Source: Beroe forskalii
Taxonomy: Eukaryota > Ctenophora > Nuda > Beroida > Beroidae
NCBI GenBank assembly: GCA_011033025.1
Contig: WFMF01000045.1
Coordinates: forward strand, 620,001-684,000
DNA: 64,000 bases
Reading direction: 5' to 3'
Part shown: positions 1 through 15,000 of the stretch, piece by piece
Layout of the letters: each line of letters opens with the position of its first letter
Numbering within the stretch: position 1 is the first letter of the stretch
Position numbers and translations under genes: made by a program
Notes under the pieces: model-generated
What the model saw: the letters and a program-made list of their open reading frames with translations, nothing else
Databases searched by the model: none
What the model was told of the DNA's origin: nothing

Positions 1-3000
1 GATGGAAGGAGAAAAGAAAATCACAAGAGCAGTTTTCGAAAAGGTCGCTTCATCAGAAGCAAAAGGTAAACTTTCATAGTACCAATCAGGGCGGTTTCAA
101 GAACTGAAAACAGTGATATTCTGAGTTGTTTTTGGTTCGTATTTTACCAATCAGAAAATAAAATAATAACATTGTTAAACCTTTCAGCACGAGGAGACAA
201 AGCACTCTTACACAAAGAAGCTTCCTACAGAATAGACAACGACCCCTCCTTGATAAAGTGGGTAAAACGGGATAAAAAGATTTGTATGCAATTTGGGTTT
301 GCGTTGAGAAACAAAATTTGTATAAACCAACATTTGACACAATAGCCGTCCGGACTGAACGGAACCTCTCAGCTTCAGTTCCTTGTTTAACATGCACATC
401 CACTGAGTTCACCGGGCTAATACAAACCTCGTTGATAGAAAATTTAAAACTTGACATATCCCCACTCCCCAGGTATTTGATAGCAATTGAAACAGGACCA
501 AGATCTGACATGGGCACAGATGCCCCGGCTTTCATAGTCCTGAAAGGTGAAAATGGCAACTCAAAACAGTTGCGAATCAACTACCCCGGTGAATACCAGA
601 GATTCATCCCAGGCAGAATGCAAGAGTTTCAAACAACTCATGAAGATCTTGGGGACCTTGCTGGAATAGTGGTGAGTATAGCGAATAAAATGCCTCATTT
701 TTCAGTTGATGTATTTGAATTGAAGTTGAATTACCATCCTATCCGTGCTTTGCAGTTATAGCTCAATGCTGATAACAGATAAATTCACTTCGATCCAATG
801 ACCAATCTGAAATTTCGATCGCATGCTGCCATTATTATATATATACATTAGCTGAGATTGGTTTCTGAAATGTCCACAAAACCCCCATTTCAATGTCCAC
901 AAAACCCCCATTTATTGTAAGTGGGTGAATGGATGATACTGATTTCAAAAGTAAATACACCTACATATTTATGTAGGTGTATTTACTTTTGAATGGATGA
1001 TACTGATTTCAAAAGTAAATACACCTACATAAATATGTAGGTGTATTTACTTTTGAAATCAGTATCATCCATTCACCCACTTACAATAAATGGGGGTTTT
1101 GTGGACATTGAAATGGGGGTTTTGTGGACATTTCAGAAACCAATCTCAGCTAGGTCGGGCGACATCTCATTTACATGTTATTAACCATCTAAGGTTGGAC
1201 ATGCTGGCATGCAGCCAGAAGACAGTTGGTTCATCAAGACCCTGATCATCACAGTGCCTGCCTCCAGAACCCAATACTACTTCAACTGTCGGAGATGGTT
1301 GGCACGAGATCGGGGAGATTGTAAACTGGAAGTGGACTTGACGCCGAATAATGTGAATAGACAGGTATTGCATGCGCTAAAGGCAAGGAACTGTATCACA
1401 GCTTGCCATGTGTTGTTTTCATGTTTTATTATATTAAGATATTTGTAAGCATTGAGCGTTCATGAGATTTTTTTGTGAGAACAAATAAAAATTCAAATGC
1501 ATGGTCATCATCAATTTTGAACCAAAAAAGGAATGGCATTGTTGCAAGATGTCTGAAATTTTCACCGATTTAATTGAATCCGTGTATTCAGCTTATTATA
1601 ATGATAATAAGTCCCATTTTGATAAGTCTCATTTTGATTTTTAGCTTAAAGATACATGGAACAATACCCGCAGATTGCTGTTCTACCGAGAATACCTTCT
1701 GGTCATAACAAAGTTGGACATGTCTATCCATTGACTGATCCAAAGTTCAAAACTGTGAGTAGTAATGATCAAGAATTTAAAATATTGGACAGTTGTTGTT
1801 TAAAAAGATAGCTACTGAAAAAATTGTTGAATAATTAATAAAAGAATAAACTAAACATCTTTCTGAATTCTATAATGATTATTTGAAACTGCCTATGATT
1901 CTATTGCTGAAAACCTCGAAGCTATTGAAGCTAAAGCTTAAAAATAAGACTCAGGATGACGAAATAAGGCTGGATATGCAGCAGGATGATGCCCTGGAGA
2001 GAATGGTGGCGATGAGTAGCTATCTGTATTTTTTAAGTCATTGTAGGAGCGATTTGCAGTTAACTTGTCCAATAACGATCTAACGATGATGGTATATCAA
2101 TTAATTTAGATACTTTGGAGTATTTCCAATATACGAAAGTAGCCAAAGAAGTGGCTACTTTAGAGTGATTCTTAAGATCATATACTATGTCCCGTTTAAG
2201 TTCGTAAATTTAAAGTAACCATTTTCATTCTTAGAAATTGACTTATGGACAAATGACTAATGTCAATTCAGAGCAAAATGATGAACATTTATGGTAAATG
2301 AGCTTTTATAACTGTTGTTATTGACACAAATTGTCCATTACCTCTCAACTTAAGACGTCAAAAGAGCAAAATAACCCCTTTGCAGTTTCTTGAATCCCCC
2401 CATCTTAGCTCGTTCCAGGAAAGTCATAGAGGTAAACAGCTATTGATTTCTATTTAAAATGTTTCTTTCGAGTGTCAGCCATAACCAGAAATCAACGGGA
2501 GTCAAATCTTGGGAGTAGGGAGGCCATGAAACGAAGACATGTTTCCTTACTGCTCTCCTTGGCGAATGCATGCCAATAATTGCTCGATTTTTGAGAGCCA
2601 TTTGAGGTGTTCTACTAACTTGCATGAACCATGACGACTTCAGCATGTGTTTTTACATCACCTGACGCAAAAACCACGACAGATAATCATAGCAAATATG
2701 CCCATTAACCTTGTTGTGGGAGCCATTTTTGTGGAATAATTAAGGAAAATGAAGATTTTTGGGTTAAAAGCGCCTCAAACCATGACTTCAATTGGTGTAA
2801 GCTGACTTTCAATGGGCTGAACAGTGTCCCTGTTAAACGTCCTAAAATATTGATGCCAATTCTGGGATATCCCATGATTGTAGAACCATGATTTGTCCGG
2901 AAACAAACTTAGGGTAATATGCGCTTTTCTCTAAGCACGCCCCTACAGACTCCGAATTAGGCCTTCCTCTGCTTCTCTATCAATCAGATTTGAACTTTTG

Positions 3001-6000
3001 CCTCATGGGCTTCCATCAGAATTCTCTGACGAACAATCGTGGAAATTTTCAGCTTCAATAAATGATTATTGGTTGATGTTTTTTGAAATTACGGGAGCTG
3101 GGTTATTTGAAATGAAGTTTGCACACTTTCAATCTTAGCTTCTTTGATCGATGATTCCCGTCGTTTCCGCTGTCATGAGCAGTTCCATGGTCACAGAATT
3201 TTTCGTTGATACACTGGAGAGTACCAAGGGTAGGTAAAATTTTGGTGTGATTTCCAGGTTGCTTCCTGGACGATCATTGATTCTTTCAAAGTGATGACCT
3301 CAAATGTACGTTTCAATAACATGTATTTTTCACGCTTCCAGTCAACGTGAAGAAATATAGACTCAAACTTCCGAAAACCAAATCAGACTAAGATATGCCT
3401 AAATGTTCATCTATTTACTCCAAATCTACAGAACCATTTAGGGTTTTATTTTTATTGCAGTAGATGCAGAGTGTATTTCAAATTTACGAACTTAAACGGG
3501 ACACACTATATATAAACTGATGCAACAATTACAGATCAGCGCAGCTCAAAGGAAACGAAGCGTCAAGGAGGATTATGCCAACAAGAGAAGCATTTCCAAT
3601 CTCTCCAATGTCTTGTTTGGTCTTAAATTAGTGAGTAAATATTGGTTCATTTTTAATATAATCTAAGAAAATCTACTAAGAAAGGTTAAAATTAGCCAAC
3701 AATTCTATATCCAATGCTCCTATATAAAATGCTTTCAGTTCAAAAAGAGACCAAATGATGCAGAAGTTGTTTTCACTCCAGTGCCACCTAAGAAAGGACA
3801 ACCACGTGACAGAAGGCCAGGGCATACACAAAGTCTTTATGAGAGAAGAAGACAACGAGTAGTGGACCCAAAGAACATCCACGAGTCAAACCAAGAACGG
3901 CTTGCTAGACAGATGAATCTATTTGTGAGTGATGCGGCTAAAATTGTATGGACTGAAAACAGAAAAATTTCATCTTTAAAATATAATTGTGACCACTTGA
4001 AGTTCATATTTTTGTGCACTCAAACTGGTATCACCTTTTTACTTCAGACTTCAGCAAAAGCTCCTCAAAAGGAGAAGCCAGTCCTGCCAGCCATAGCAAA
4101 ACAATTCATTGATCAGTTCCCTTTTATAGTGCATACTGCATTCAACAAAACATAAGTTTTGTTTTTATCATAATTTGGACCTCATTGATCTAACTATGCA
4201 AGTCTACAACCGAACAAGTAAACAACTCTAGGGTCAATCATCAGTCTAAAAAGTAAAAAACAATCAACGGTATTTTTTATCTTAAATTGACGCATGTTTT
4301 GACAGTTCCCTGAGAATGAGTTGGTACTGACGGAAACTGGAGAACTAGCATACGTGAGTATTAGAGATGCCATATTCATTGCGAGTCTCAGAGATTGGCA
4401 CTCGACCCATCTTTAAATACTAGCACCCATCATAGCAGCTACAATGACCATGTAATTGCATGTTTTTAAAGGCTTTGATCAAAACTTCTGCCTCTTGAAT
4501 GAAAGAATGTTTATTAATTTATTATGTAGCAGGGGATGGATCATGGATCCATAACCCCGTTAAACTATTATATCGTCCCAAAGATGTTAGAGTGGTTTTC
4601 AGTCGTCCATATAAGTCCCAAGAATCCCAAAAAGTTGCCACTGACTTTTTACGATTTTATAGGAGCTGAGTGAAGAAGAAAGCAAGCTTTTGAACAACTG
4701 TGGAAAACACAGATATGTCCGACGTTCAAATACAGATTACAATGTACTCAGTACGTTTCACTATTCATTTCTCTACGAAAAATTGCCTGTTTCTTGAAAT
4801 TTTGCCTATGCCTTGAAGTAATATTTTCATTTTGACATCTAGTTTCTGTATCTGAAACGCGTTTAAAATCACATTTATTCTCAGATTTGCTGACTAACAC
4901 AGAGAAAACAGAGTTTGGAAGCATCATCAGGTCAGTTCTAATTCATAACCATAGTACAACGGAGTCAAGAAATAATAAATTACCACAGCATAGGAAATTT
5001 AGAACTTCGAAAATTGAGAAAACACAATATTAAGCAACCCTAAATTACACAGTTTTGATTGTCTTATGTTATATTAATTTTGGAAGTAACACCAAATCAA
5101 GCATTAATTAAGTGAGCGCTTGATTTTCAGCTCACTTAATTTCCAGTCCTAAGGTAATCGCTCCTTTCATCATTAGGAGGTCAGACACGATATGTCTCCC
5201 AGCAGCGGGCGAAGTACCAGATGAAGCCAAAGCAGAAACATTCAATGAATACGTGAGTCGTTTTAAGAATCCGTATTTTGTAACCAATTTTAACAAGTAT
5301 AGTGCTGACAGCTGAGAGTCGATGTTGGAAAACTGAAAATGTTATTAAATTACTGGACCAAAAATACAATTAATTCTACCATAAACGAGACCAGGATTGA
5401 GGAAATTAAAATTCCTGAAACTAATTACTCTTATTCCTGAAACCAATTGCTCTCATTCCTCAGCTGAACTACAGGAAACTCTGCTTACTCGAGAAGAGTG
5501 GCACCACTGAGGTCGTATCACCCTACAAGACATTCGTCATGTCAGCTCAGAATGTTAGCCAGGTAAATTTCACCTTTATATTTGAAAGGTGGAAACATCA
5601 TATTGTGGGCATTGAGTCATGTGATGAGCGCACCATAATCTGTCATGCTTTAACTGTTTTTGGTCGTTTGTCATCGCTTTATGCTGCTTCAGTCTTTTTA
5701 ATTTTGAAATACTTTGCAGGTTCCAAGATCAGAATGCATCGTACCAACTCCACCAAGAACGCCCCATCAACAGGGAGCTGATGAAGGTGAACCGTGCACA
5801 CCGATGCAGTATCAGTTTGAGGAGCAAGTGGTACCAGCACCTCTCGTGGCAAACACAGAACCTTACTCGGCTGCCCAGGTTTCCAAGCAGTTCACTCAGT
5901 CCTTTTCTCCGGTATCAGAAGCAAATGAAGATGCTGCAGGTGAAGATTTCAAAGAAGATACAGCCAGAGTCGGTTCTGCAGATGATGGATGTGACAATCA

Positions 6001-9000
6001 TAACATTGCTGTTAGTGAAGATGCAGATTGTGAAGATGCAGGCAGTGATGCAGAGGTTAAAAGTGCAGCTACTATTGTGATCACCCATACAACTACCACG
6101 GCAACCATGGATAACCATGGCGACAGTGATGCAGAGGTTAAGGAGGCAAACATGGTACCCATGGTAACCATAGATCACCATGGCGATGCAGAGCTCAAGG
6201 ATGCAACCATGGATAAAGAACTCAGTAACGTTTCAAAGCCACGAAAGAAGAGCATCGTTCAGGTATGATAAATGTTTTCATAGATGTATAGCTCCAATCC
6301 TCTATCAACCAAAACAAGATAAGAACCCTTTTATCTTCTCCAAAGCAGCTTCCTCGAATTCAGAGTTAACCCAGTGCTTAGTACCTTTACCAGGACGAGG
6401 AAGATGATATCAGTATAGCGAGCTCAAGATCTATACCCCCAACACCTAATTCTATAGCCAGTGATGACAGTGTAGGTCTTACTCAGCATGAAGCAATTGT
6501 GAAGTGAAAAACATTCATTTGGAATTATTTCATTTCCTGTGAATCGACAAATTATTACTAAATGCGAAGCACTTTTCTTGATTTGGCATCAAGAATTATT
6601 CTTGAACACGTGTGTATTTTGGTAACTGCTTCAGCTGGCCAGAAAAGAGATGGTAAAATCCTCAAGGACTAAAACAACACCATCTCCCATTAATGCTGCT
6701 TCGTCTGGGAACTCATCAAGTTCCCATGAAGTAGCAATAAACAGAGCCCTCACGCCTAGTTTGTCTGTCCATACCAATCGTTCCAATCTCCCAACACCTC
6801 CAAGCCCTTCAACGGACAGTTCAAACTCAGTCACTCCTGATGAACTTCCCACAATAGTAGGTTGAGTTCAGGGCCTTGGCATATGCATGCATGTCAGGGG
6901 TTCATGGGTTTAAAAATTAGCATTGATTACAATTTACATGGAGCACACGAAAGTGGAGAAATGATCAAAAATAAACATTATAATTCAAAATAGTTGAAAA
7001 ATTAGCTTACATAAGCATTGGTTCCCACACTTGTTGAAAACTTAAAGCTAACTTTTGTCTTTTACTAAAAGACAAGTCTTGGATCCGAAAAATTGGCACT
7101 CTATTCCAACGTACAAAGTTCACTTGCTCCTTAATTGCCTGCATGAGACATCAACTTACAGCGTGTTTCCCCTTATTCAGTTGTTCGAAAGCAAGTTGCA
7201 ATGAGCCACGAGGCAATGGAATTCAATCTTTATCAAGGAGTCTGAAGCACACTTATCAGCATGAAATACCACCAACTGAACATTTGAACATTCTTTCAGG
7301 AGGCAGTATCACCACAACAACACCCAGTGATAGTAACTCATGAAACTTCCAACATAAAAGATGGAGCTTTGCTTTCTGTAAACTCTCAAATGGCTCCTGA
7401 AAACGAAAGTCTGCATTCTCCCAGACTTGCATCCCAAACTGCTTTATCACCAATTTCACCGAGGGAGGTCATACAACTTAGAATCCCAAACTTGTATAGA
7501 CCTGGCTCCAAATCTCCCATGTCTCAAAGTTGCTTGTCGCCCAGCACTGTCGAAAGGCTTGTAGACAGACACGTATGTTAATTCTAAATCATGATCCCTT
7601 GTTTGTTCATGACTGCATGATCCAAATGCCTTTCAACTGACATAAATAAATTACAAGAAATTGATGAAGCACTAAAGCAAAATTTTAGTAAGAGAATGAA
7701 ATTTTATTCTAAGAAAACTTGGCACTATGAGCACTTTTACTGAATTCTTGACTATTGCTGAAGCCACAAGAAATGATGAAGGGTATGGTAGGCAACACTG
7801 CACCAATTTCTAATTCGTCAAAAGTTCAAGGCACTGTCGCAACTAAAGCTGAAAGCATCGCATGCACAATGGCCTGCCATTGGTAATATTGCAATTTGTA
7901 AGCACTCCAGCTCCCCTTTATTCAGCATTTTGAATGAACTTATGACAGATCTATCTGAAATTCAAATAATTTAAGAAGTAATTGCTCACTATTGTCAACT
8001 TTGTAGGTCACTTTAATCAACAATATGCTAAAATGCTTTATGATACGACCAAATGATTGATTTCCTTTTACGATAATCACACTATCACAGTTCACCTTTT
8101 TGCATGCAGAAGCATTCATACAAGGACCGTTGTTTGTTTCTATGGCCCATTTTGCATGGCAAGTGAGATGCATGCATGACGCTTGAAGATCAAGGATTGT
8201 CTGTGCCACAAGCTTTCAGATTGAGAGATTCATTTTTGTTAATGTTCATGAAATTTCAGGGTACGCAGCAGAATACATCAGGCTGCAGTGATACCAAGGA
8301 CCTTGTAAATGAAACGTCTTTAAGCCCTAAAGACCAGTTATCTCACCACTCACCTTCACCCATATTGCAGAACACTCGTCGATCATCTGAATTGCTCCAT
8401 TCTCAATCAGAATCAGTGGAGATGAATGAAGTACCCATTCAAACATTGTGTTCCAATGGTAAAGAGTCCAGTGCAAGTTCATTAAATCAAGCTAAAACTG
8501 AAATTTTGGAACAATCTGAAGCTTATGACCTCGAGTTTCAGTCAGGAATAAATCCTTACATCATGGATCGACTGAACACCGATTTTGAAGATGGGTCTCA
8601 TTTGGACGATCGTTCTTTGTCAAGGTGGTCCTCGGTTGACTTAGAGACCCTGCAGGAAGATATCCGGTCAAGCATGACTCCATGTGAGACAACAGAGTAT
8701 TTGACTGCCAAAGAAGCAGCTCCAAGCTCGGAAAGATCACGACAAAAAGCCGGTTCTGAACCCTCAGACAATGTAGAGTTGACTGAGCAGAGCCATTCCA
8801 TCGAGAATCAGGATGAATCAGCCAAGAGTAAAAGATCGACAAATACAGATGAGATCATAGAATCTCCAAGTCAAGTTTCTAAGTCTGATCAGCGACCATA
8901 TAAATCTCATGGCCTTTCTTCTGCAACAACGCCAATGTCAGACAATGTCAGATCAAGGAGTGTAAGCTCCCATGATGAGTCTTCTGTCTTGTCGTCTCAG

Positions 9001-12000
9001 AGTGCCAAATCAGTCAAATCAGGGAGTCAAATCAGAATTGTGCTCCAACCCCAACCACCTAGAGAGGACTGTGTCATGGTGGAAAGGAAATACAGGGAAC
9101 TTTCACCAGATCAGGAATACTTTGCTATCGTCCAGAGGAGACTCATGGTAGTTATTGCAGCAAGTTCTTGCATGAGGAATTGCATGATAGGCATCATTTG
9201 TTTTTTGTTTGTTTTTTGTTTTTTTTTTTTTTCATTTAAATATTTCATCCAAATTATGGCAAATATTTACTGTCAACTTCATTTGCATGCAATATACTGG
9301 AGAATTAATGTTCTGATCCATCTGCTAAAATAGTAAAATGGAAGTTAACCTCCAAATTCCCACGTTCATTTCAATCATTAAAGGAGTTTGAGTATCTTAC
9401 TTTTACGTGAGAATAGAATTCTCAATGGTAACTTTCACCTATTATACACCATTCCATAAAAGCACAGTTTTACAAAGCATAACAGACAACCCTCAGGTGG
9501 TTACCTGCTCTTGGCTGAGGGCCAACCCCTAGGTGGTGGTGAGGTATAACCTGCTCAGGGGAATGGGCTAAAAGCAGCCCGTTATCAATGAACTGTTAAC
9601 ATCAAGCACAATTCTTCACAGCAGCAAAGGCCCGAATGGGAGGGAATACTGCGTAGTGTCGAGTGATAAAATTTAGTGATAATGTTTTATCGATGATTAT
9701 CGCACTCGGCTGACGCCTCGTGATGTTATTATCGATAGCACACTCCCATTCGTTATATCTAATAGCACAATACTTCACACAGCGACAGAGACGAGCTAAG
9801 CGAGTTGAACTTGACAAGAACTCTCCCTATGTGAACTACGATGTGGATAGAGATGTGGCTATTCAGGTTATAAGCGTGTTGTGTTTGTGTGAAACTGCGA
9901 TACTGGCCTAAATTAGTTATAAGATTAACCCAGCAATGAAACTGGAATGATGATGCTGAGGTATTGTTGCAAAATTATCAGAACTGATATAAAATTAGAA
10001 TCCATCAATATGTTTATTACTTCATTAATTCATCTTCAGGGTGTCATTAACGACGTGGAAGCCACTGCTGTAGATGCTTTCCGAACTAAAGACTTCAAGT
10101 CGTACAAGAAGCAGAAACTGAAAATGACACAAAAACGGAAGCCAGATGAACTCAACGAGCTCGATGCTCGGAGGACTGTCGTTGTCAAGAAAGTGTATCT
10201 TGATAACAAAGTTGAGGTAAGTATCCGGCTTGGAAGAGACAATTGAATGATTCATCTCAGCGCTATTTCATGACACAATGACAATAGAAAAACTGAAAAA
10301 CTGAAATTGAAAAGGTAAAAAGGATGGAAACCCAAATTAAAAGAGGTTATGGAACTGAGATACATGAAGACTCTAATAAAAATTAAGAATAAAGTTCCTT
10401 AGCCCTAACCAATGCAGAAAAGTGTGTAAAATTTAAATTTAAAAAAAAAATCACAGACAGGAATTTCACAAGAAAGATGTAAGTTCCCTTGCTAATAATT
10501 TATGTATTAGTTTTTGACTTATATGGATGTTGATGTGAGGAGGGTCTTCAGGAAATCGGATCACCATCAGTCCATGTACATATCGTGAGAAAGGTACCAT
10601 GAGGTCTTTGTCAAAGAGTTCCTTCAGACGCAGTGGCTCCCACGACAGAAGTGCTGACTTGACATGTTCCTGTAGTGCAAGTCGTGGGGTGTTGTAGAGG
10701 GGGCAGGTGACAAGAAAATGCTGCTCGTCTTCAATGATTGGATCGAAGAATGGGAGGTTGGCAAGCCCTTCTGCATCGTGGTCGGAGCAAGTTTTGCAGG
10801 CCTTTCTCCAGGCCTTTGGCTGGGTGTCTGTGCCTTGGGAGGAATACCTTCCGGTTTCGCCACATAGCCGGTGGTTGCTTGCTCTAAGTTTGGCCATGCA
10901 TTTCCTTCTTTCATATTCTCTGATGTTTAGATATTCCTCAAAAGAAAATTCATGTTTAACCATGGCATAAAACCTCAGTTTGTTGTAGAGGGGAACTGCC
11001 GATTTCCATAGGGATATGAATTGCTCTTTTAGCAGTTGACGACCCCGTGATGGCATGATGTCATAGGTCATTCCAAGAGCATTTCTCATTGTTTGAAGTC
11101 GCACATACCAGTTCAAAGAAAGCTGTTGCTGTTCGATGTAAGCATTTCCAGCCATGGTCTCGGTAGCACTGAGTGAGAGCGATTCAAGCCTAACTACATA
11201 GTCTAATGCTTGCTTGATTGCACTAGTTGCCAGGGAAATCTCCCAGTGTCTCCCCAGCAGACTGCATTCGTTGCTTTAGATGATAGGCCTAGGGTCCATT
11301 TGAGGAATTTGAGGTGTATGTTCTCAAAGGGGTCATTAGATATCTTGGTTATCGATGTTCTTGGGTCTGTATGAAGGGTATTGTTTGCCATCAATTTGAC
11401 TTACCCTGACTCGAATATCCAAACTTGGCATCCATAGGTGATGATTGGCACTATCAGCGAGTCAAAAAGACGGAAGTGAGTCGCCACAGTCAGGCTTTTT
11501 GACAAGTGTGTAGTGTGTGTATGGATTTGGTAACGATTTTATCTGCTCTCGTTAATTACTGAGTGTACAGCCTGCACCTTTCAGTTTGACAGCACTATAC
11601 ATTTTATACAAGTACAATTGTATAGTACATGGTGTTACTTCTAGAAGATGGCGATGTTATCCGCTCTTGCCGATCGTGGCAATGATACGGATTCGTTGGG
11701 ATACACAACCGAACAAGCGTTTGAAATGCAAAAGGAGATACAGGATTCTTTTGATACTATCCTAGAAGCTGTCAAATGTGAAAAGATCTTGAAGCTGGAA
11801 CCAAGAATGTTCTCCAGACTTGACAAAGATACCATCGCATCATGGCTGGTTGAAGCATTGGATAATCTGCGAATAGGAAGGAACTTGATACGAGATGCGA
11901 CTGTGGAGATTGACGAGCTGAAAGTGGAAGTTGACGAGCTGCAGAAACAGGCGCTAGGAGACAAGTCAATGATTATTGAGCTGCAGCGGGAAGTGATAGA

Positions 12001-15000
12001 AGGCAAGAAGGAGGTGATGGAAGGAAGCAAGGAGCAGATCAAGCAGGTTCAGTCATCGCTACAGACGGAGATAAAGAGCTACAGAGATGCTGTCTGTTCG
12101 CAGAAGGAGGGTTCTAAGTGTGATATGGATCAAATCACTGTGCAAGATGTGAAGGAAGCAGTAAAAGTCGTGACAGAAGATAGCACTAGGAGAAAGAACA
12201 TCATGATCTTTGGACTTGAAGAGAAGGGTAGCCTCAAGACTAGTGTGACTGGTCTGTTGAAGCAGCTAGGTGAACAGCCACATATCGAGAACTGTGAACG
12301 GATTGGGCGAACTGAGCCGAATTCAGCACCCAAGCCTGTTAAGGTAACATTGAGCAGCGCCAGTTTCGTGGATACCACGTTGAGAAGATCTCATCTGTTA
12401 CGAGGAAACAAGGGATACGACTCAGTGTACATCGGACCAGACAGATCTGAAGAAGAGAGGAAAGCTCACAGAGCACTTGTTCAAAATCTGAGGAGGAAAA
12501 TCAACGAAGAGCCGGAGAGTTATCACACCATCAGGCAGGATCGGATCATCAGCTTCCCGAAGACGAAGATCAGTCCTCAATATCATCACCCGGCTACAAA
12601 AGAAGGAATATCACCACCACCCCCAAGATAGACTTTTTCGCCAGCGTCACTGACATTTGGCTTTTTGGACTTGACATTAAGTTTATTTTTGGAGATTGGA
12701 CTTTTTCCATTTGTTTTCTAGGGGATATGTTTTTGCTACTTTGCCTTATACAATTTTTCAGGGTCTGATTTTTAATTTTAATTTATTATTTTTTAGGTAA
12801 TCATTAATTTGATTACCTAACGGTCTGACATTACAGTATTTTTATGTAATAAGACTGTAATTCTTATTCTATTCTAGAATAAGAAGTAGAATTTAGATAT
12901 CACAATACATCAATGATTATGTCAGATCGAAAATACAGAAATAAGCAAATGAAAAAAGTAAGATTTGACAAGATTATCACGTGACCCTTGCTCAGGTAAG
13001 GAGTGGTGTGTATTCCCCCATTTCGGGAAGCATCTCCGACGAAACTGTGACAAGCTCGTCAACCGAGGAGGATGAGATGGACCCAGAAAAGGACAAAGGG
13101 CTTATCAAGTACGTTCTGATACTAAAGGGATTGAAGTTTAAAAGATATAACTGATACGAGAGAGTTGTAATCAGAATATCTGATTCGGAAGCTTTCGATT
13201 ATCTTGTGATTATCGTCGTCTGCTACGTTGTGATAGTTTACAAATTGATAGCTTCAATATCATACACGACCAATGACTTCTCATTGACTTAAATATTTCA
13301 TTTTTAACTCATACGATTTCAGCGTGTTGGCGAAGATCAGTGCCCTGACAAACGCAAATGTGGGGGAACTGAAGAGTTACAAGACACCTCCAGTAGAAGT
13401 TTACTCTGTAAGTTCCCCATTAAATCAGGAGATTCATAGGAAAAACTTATAAACTATACTCATATTAACTGCATGATGCCATGAAATACCGGGGACCCTA
13501 ATGTGTATCACCTAGCAATCAGCGGGTCTGAGAAGGAGTTACCGGGGCACTCCCTCTAGAACTCTGAGAAGGAGTCAGACTTACCAGGGCACTGTTCCCC
13601 CTAGAAGGGGCCAATCATTCAAGCAAACCATAGCTGAGGTTAAAAGCTATGATACTCCCCCAAAGGAAATAAGGGATGTGAGTTATCAGTGTCAAGGGAT
13701 CTGGTCTATTCGTTCTTTACCCTTCTCCTTGGGGAAGCTCATCTAAACTTCTTAAATAGAAATAGTACAATACAGTCAGATTACAGAAATAATGTAATGT
13801 CAGACCAAAAACCTTCTACTGAAAAAATCCCCGAAATGATTCAAAAGATAAAAATGATTAAGATGTGTATGCAAAACAAGAGGTCCCAAATGTAGTTACT
13901 GTTTTTTAAACAAAACCGTTACTTTTATCTGTACTTCAATATTGCTAAACTGCTCCTTAACCTATTTGTAACGAAGAATATTATATTTTCCGTTCATTGT
14001 TCAATGTTCATTGTACTGCAGTTTTCAATGTTTCTTTTTGTTATCATTCTGTACCATCATACCTGTGCCAATCAACCACTTAATAATCGGCAATCACCAA
14101 CATTCTTATCACAGATACGTTTGAAAGTCGAAAACAGGATTTCTAGAACTATATTTCTCCAATAATTATTTTTTCTACTTCTAAATTGGTTGTTTACCAA
14201 AGGACGCGAACTTCTGCAACTAGCTCTATGCACTTCCAATTCTAAAGCACATACTCACTTCAGGTGGTCAAATGTGTCTTCATGATTTTGGGAGAAGATC
14301 TGAGGAAACTAGATTCATGGCTAGAGGTTTGCTGGTTTGGAGTAATTTTTGTCTTTCTTTCAAGTGCAGCACAGTTTGCAGTATTGAAGCTGAAAAGTAT
14401 CATGACTCAAAAGGGCCAGGAATTGTGCACCAAATTGAGGGGCATATAAGAGCAACCAGACATTACTTTAACAATGTTATAACATGAGTAATTCCGCAGT
14501 GTGTCAAGCTGCTGGGAAAGCTGGGGCGCAAGCATGTCAGAAACCGAGTGCTGAGAATGAGGAAGAGCAAGATCACTCCGGAAATAAGGAAGAATGCCAA
14601 GAAGATTCTGGCTGATTGGACTTCTTTCGATGTAACAATTTCATAGTCAAATCAGTCTTATTTACCTTCTACTTTTCTAGATTAAGCAGAGCCGATGGCT
14701 CTTAACAAAATTGCTGCCAGTGGCAAAATTTGAGGGGGTTGATGATCTTTGAAGTTGCTTTCTGAACTTGAATCTTTGCTTTCAAGGCTCCCCTGCACAA
14801 CCTCTCAATGCATTAACTCCATCCTTCGTAGTTGCTTTGAACTGGAATTGAATCTTTGATTTCAAGGCTGGATAACCTCTCCTTTTCCAGGTGGCACGTA
14901 GGAGCAGAGTGTGTGTTATCTTCTTTATCTGGTGTAAGGAGATCTGCGACCTGAACCTCAGACCTCAGGACAACCCCATGCTCCCCTCCATAGTCGCCAG

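Noticed and set aside
282..761. Plus-strand frame of 159 codons as one exon
   Set aside because: Only 473-671 has an acceptor, donor and PLAT similarity; the rest is intron read-through.
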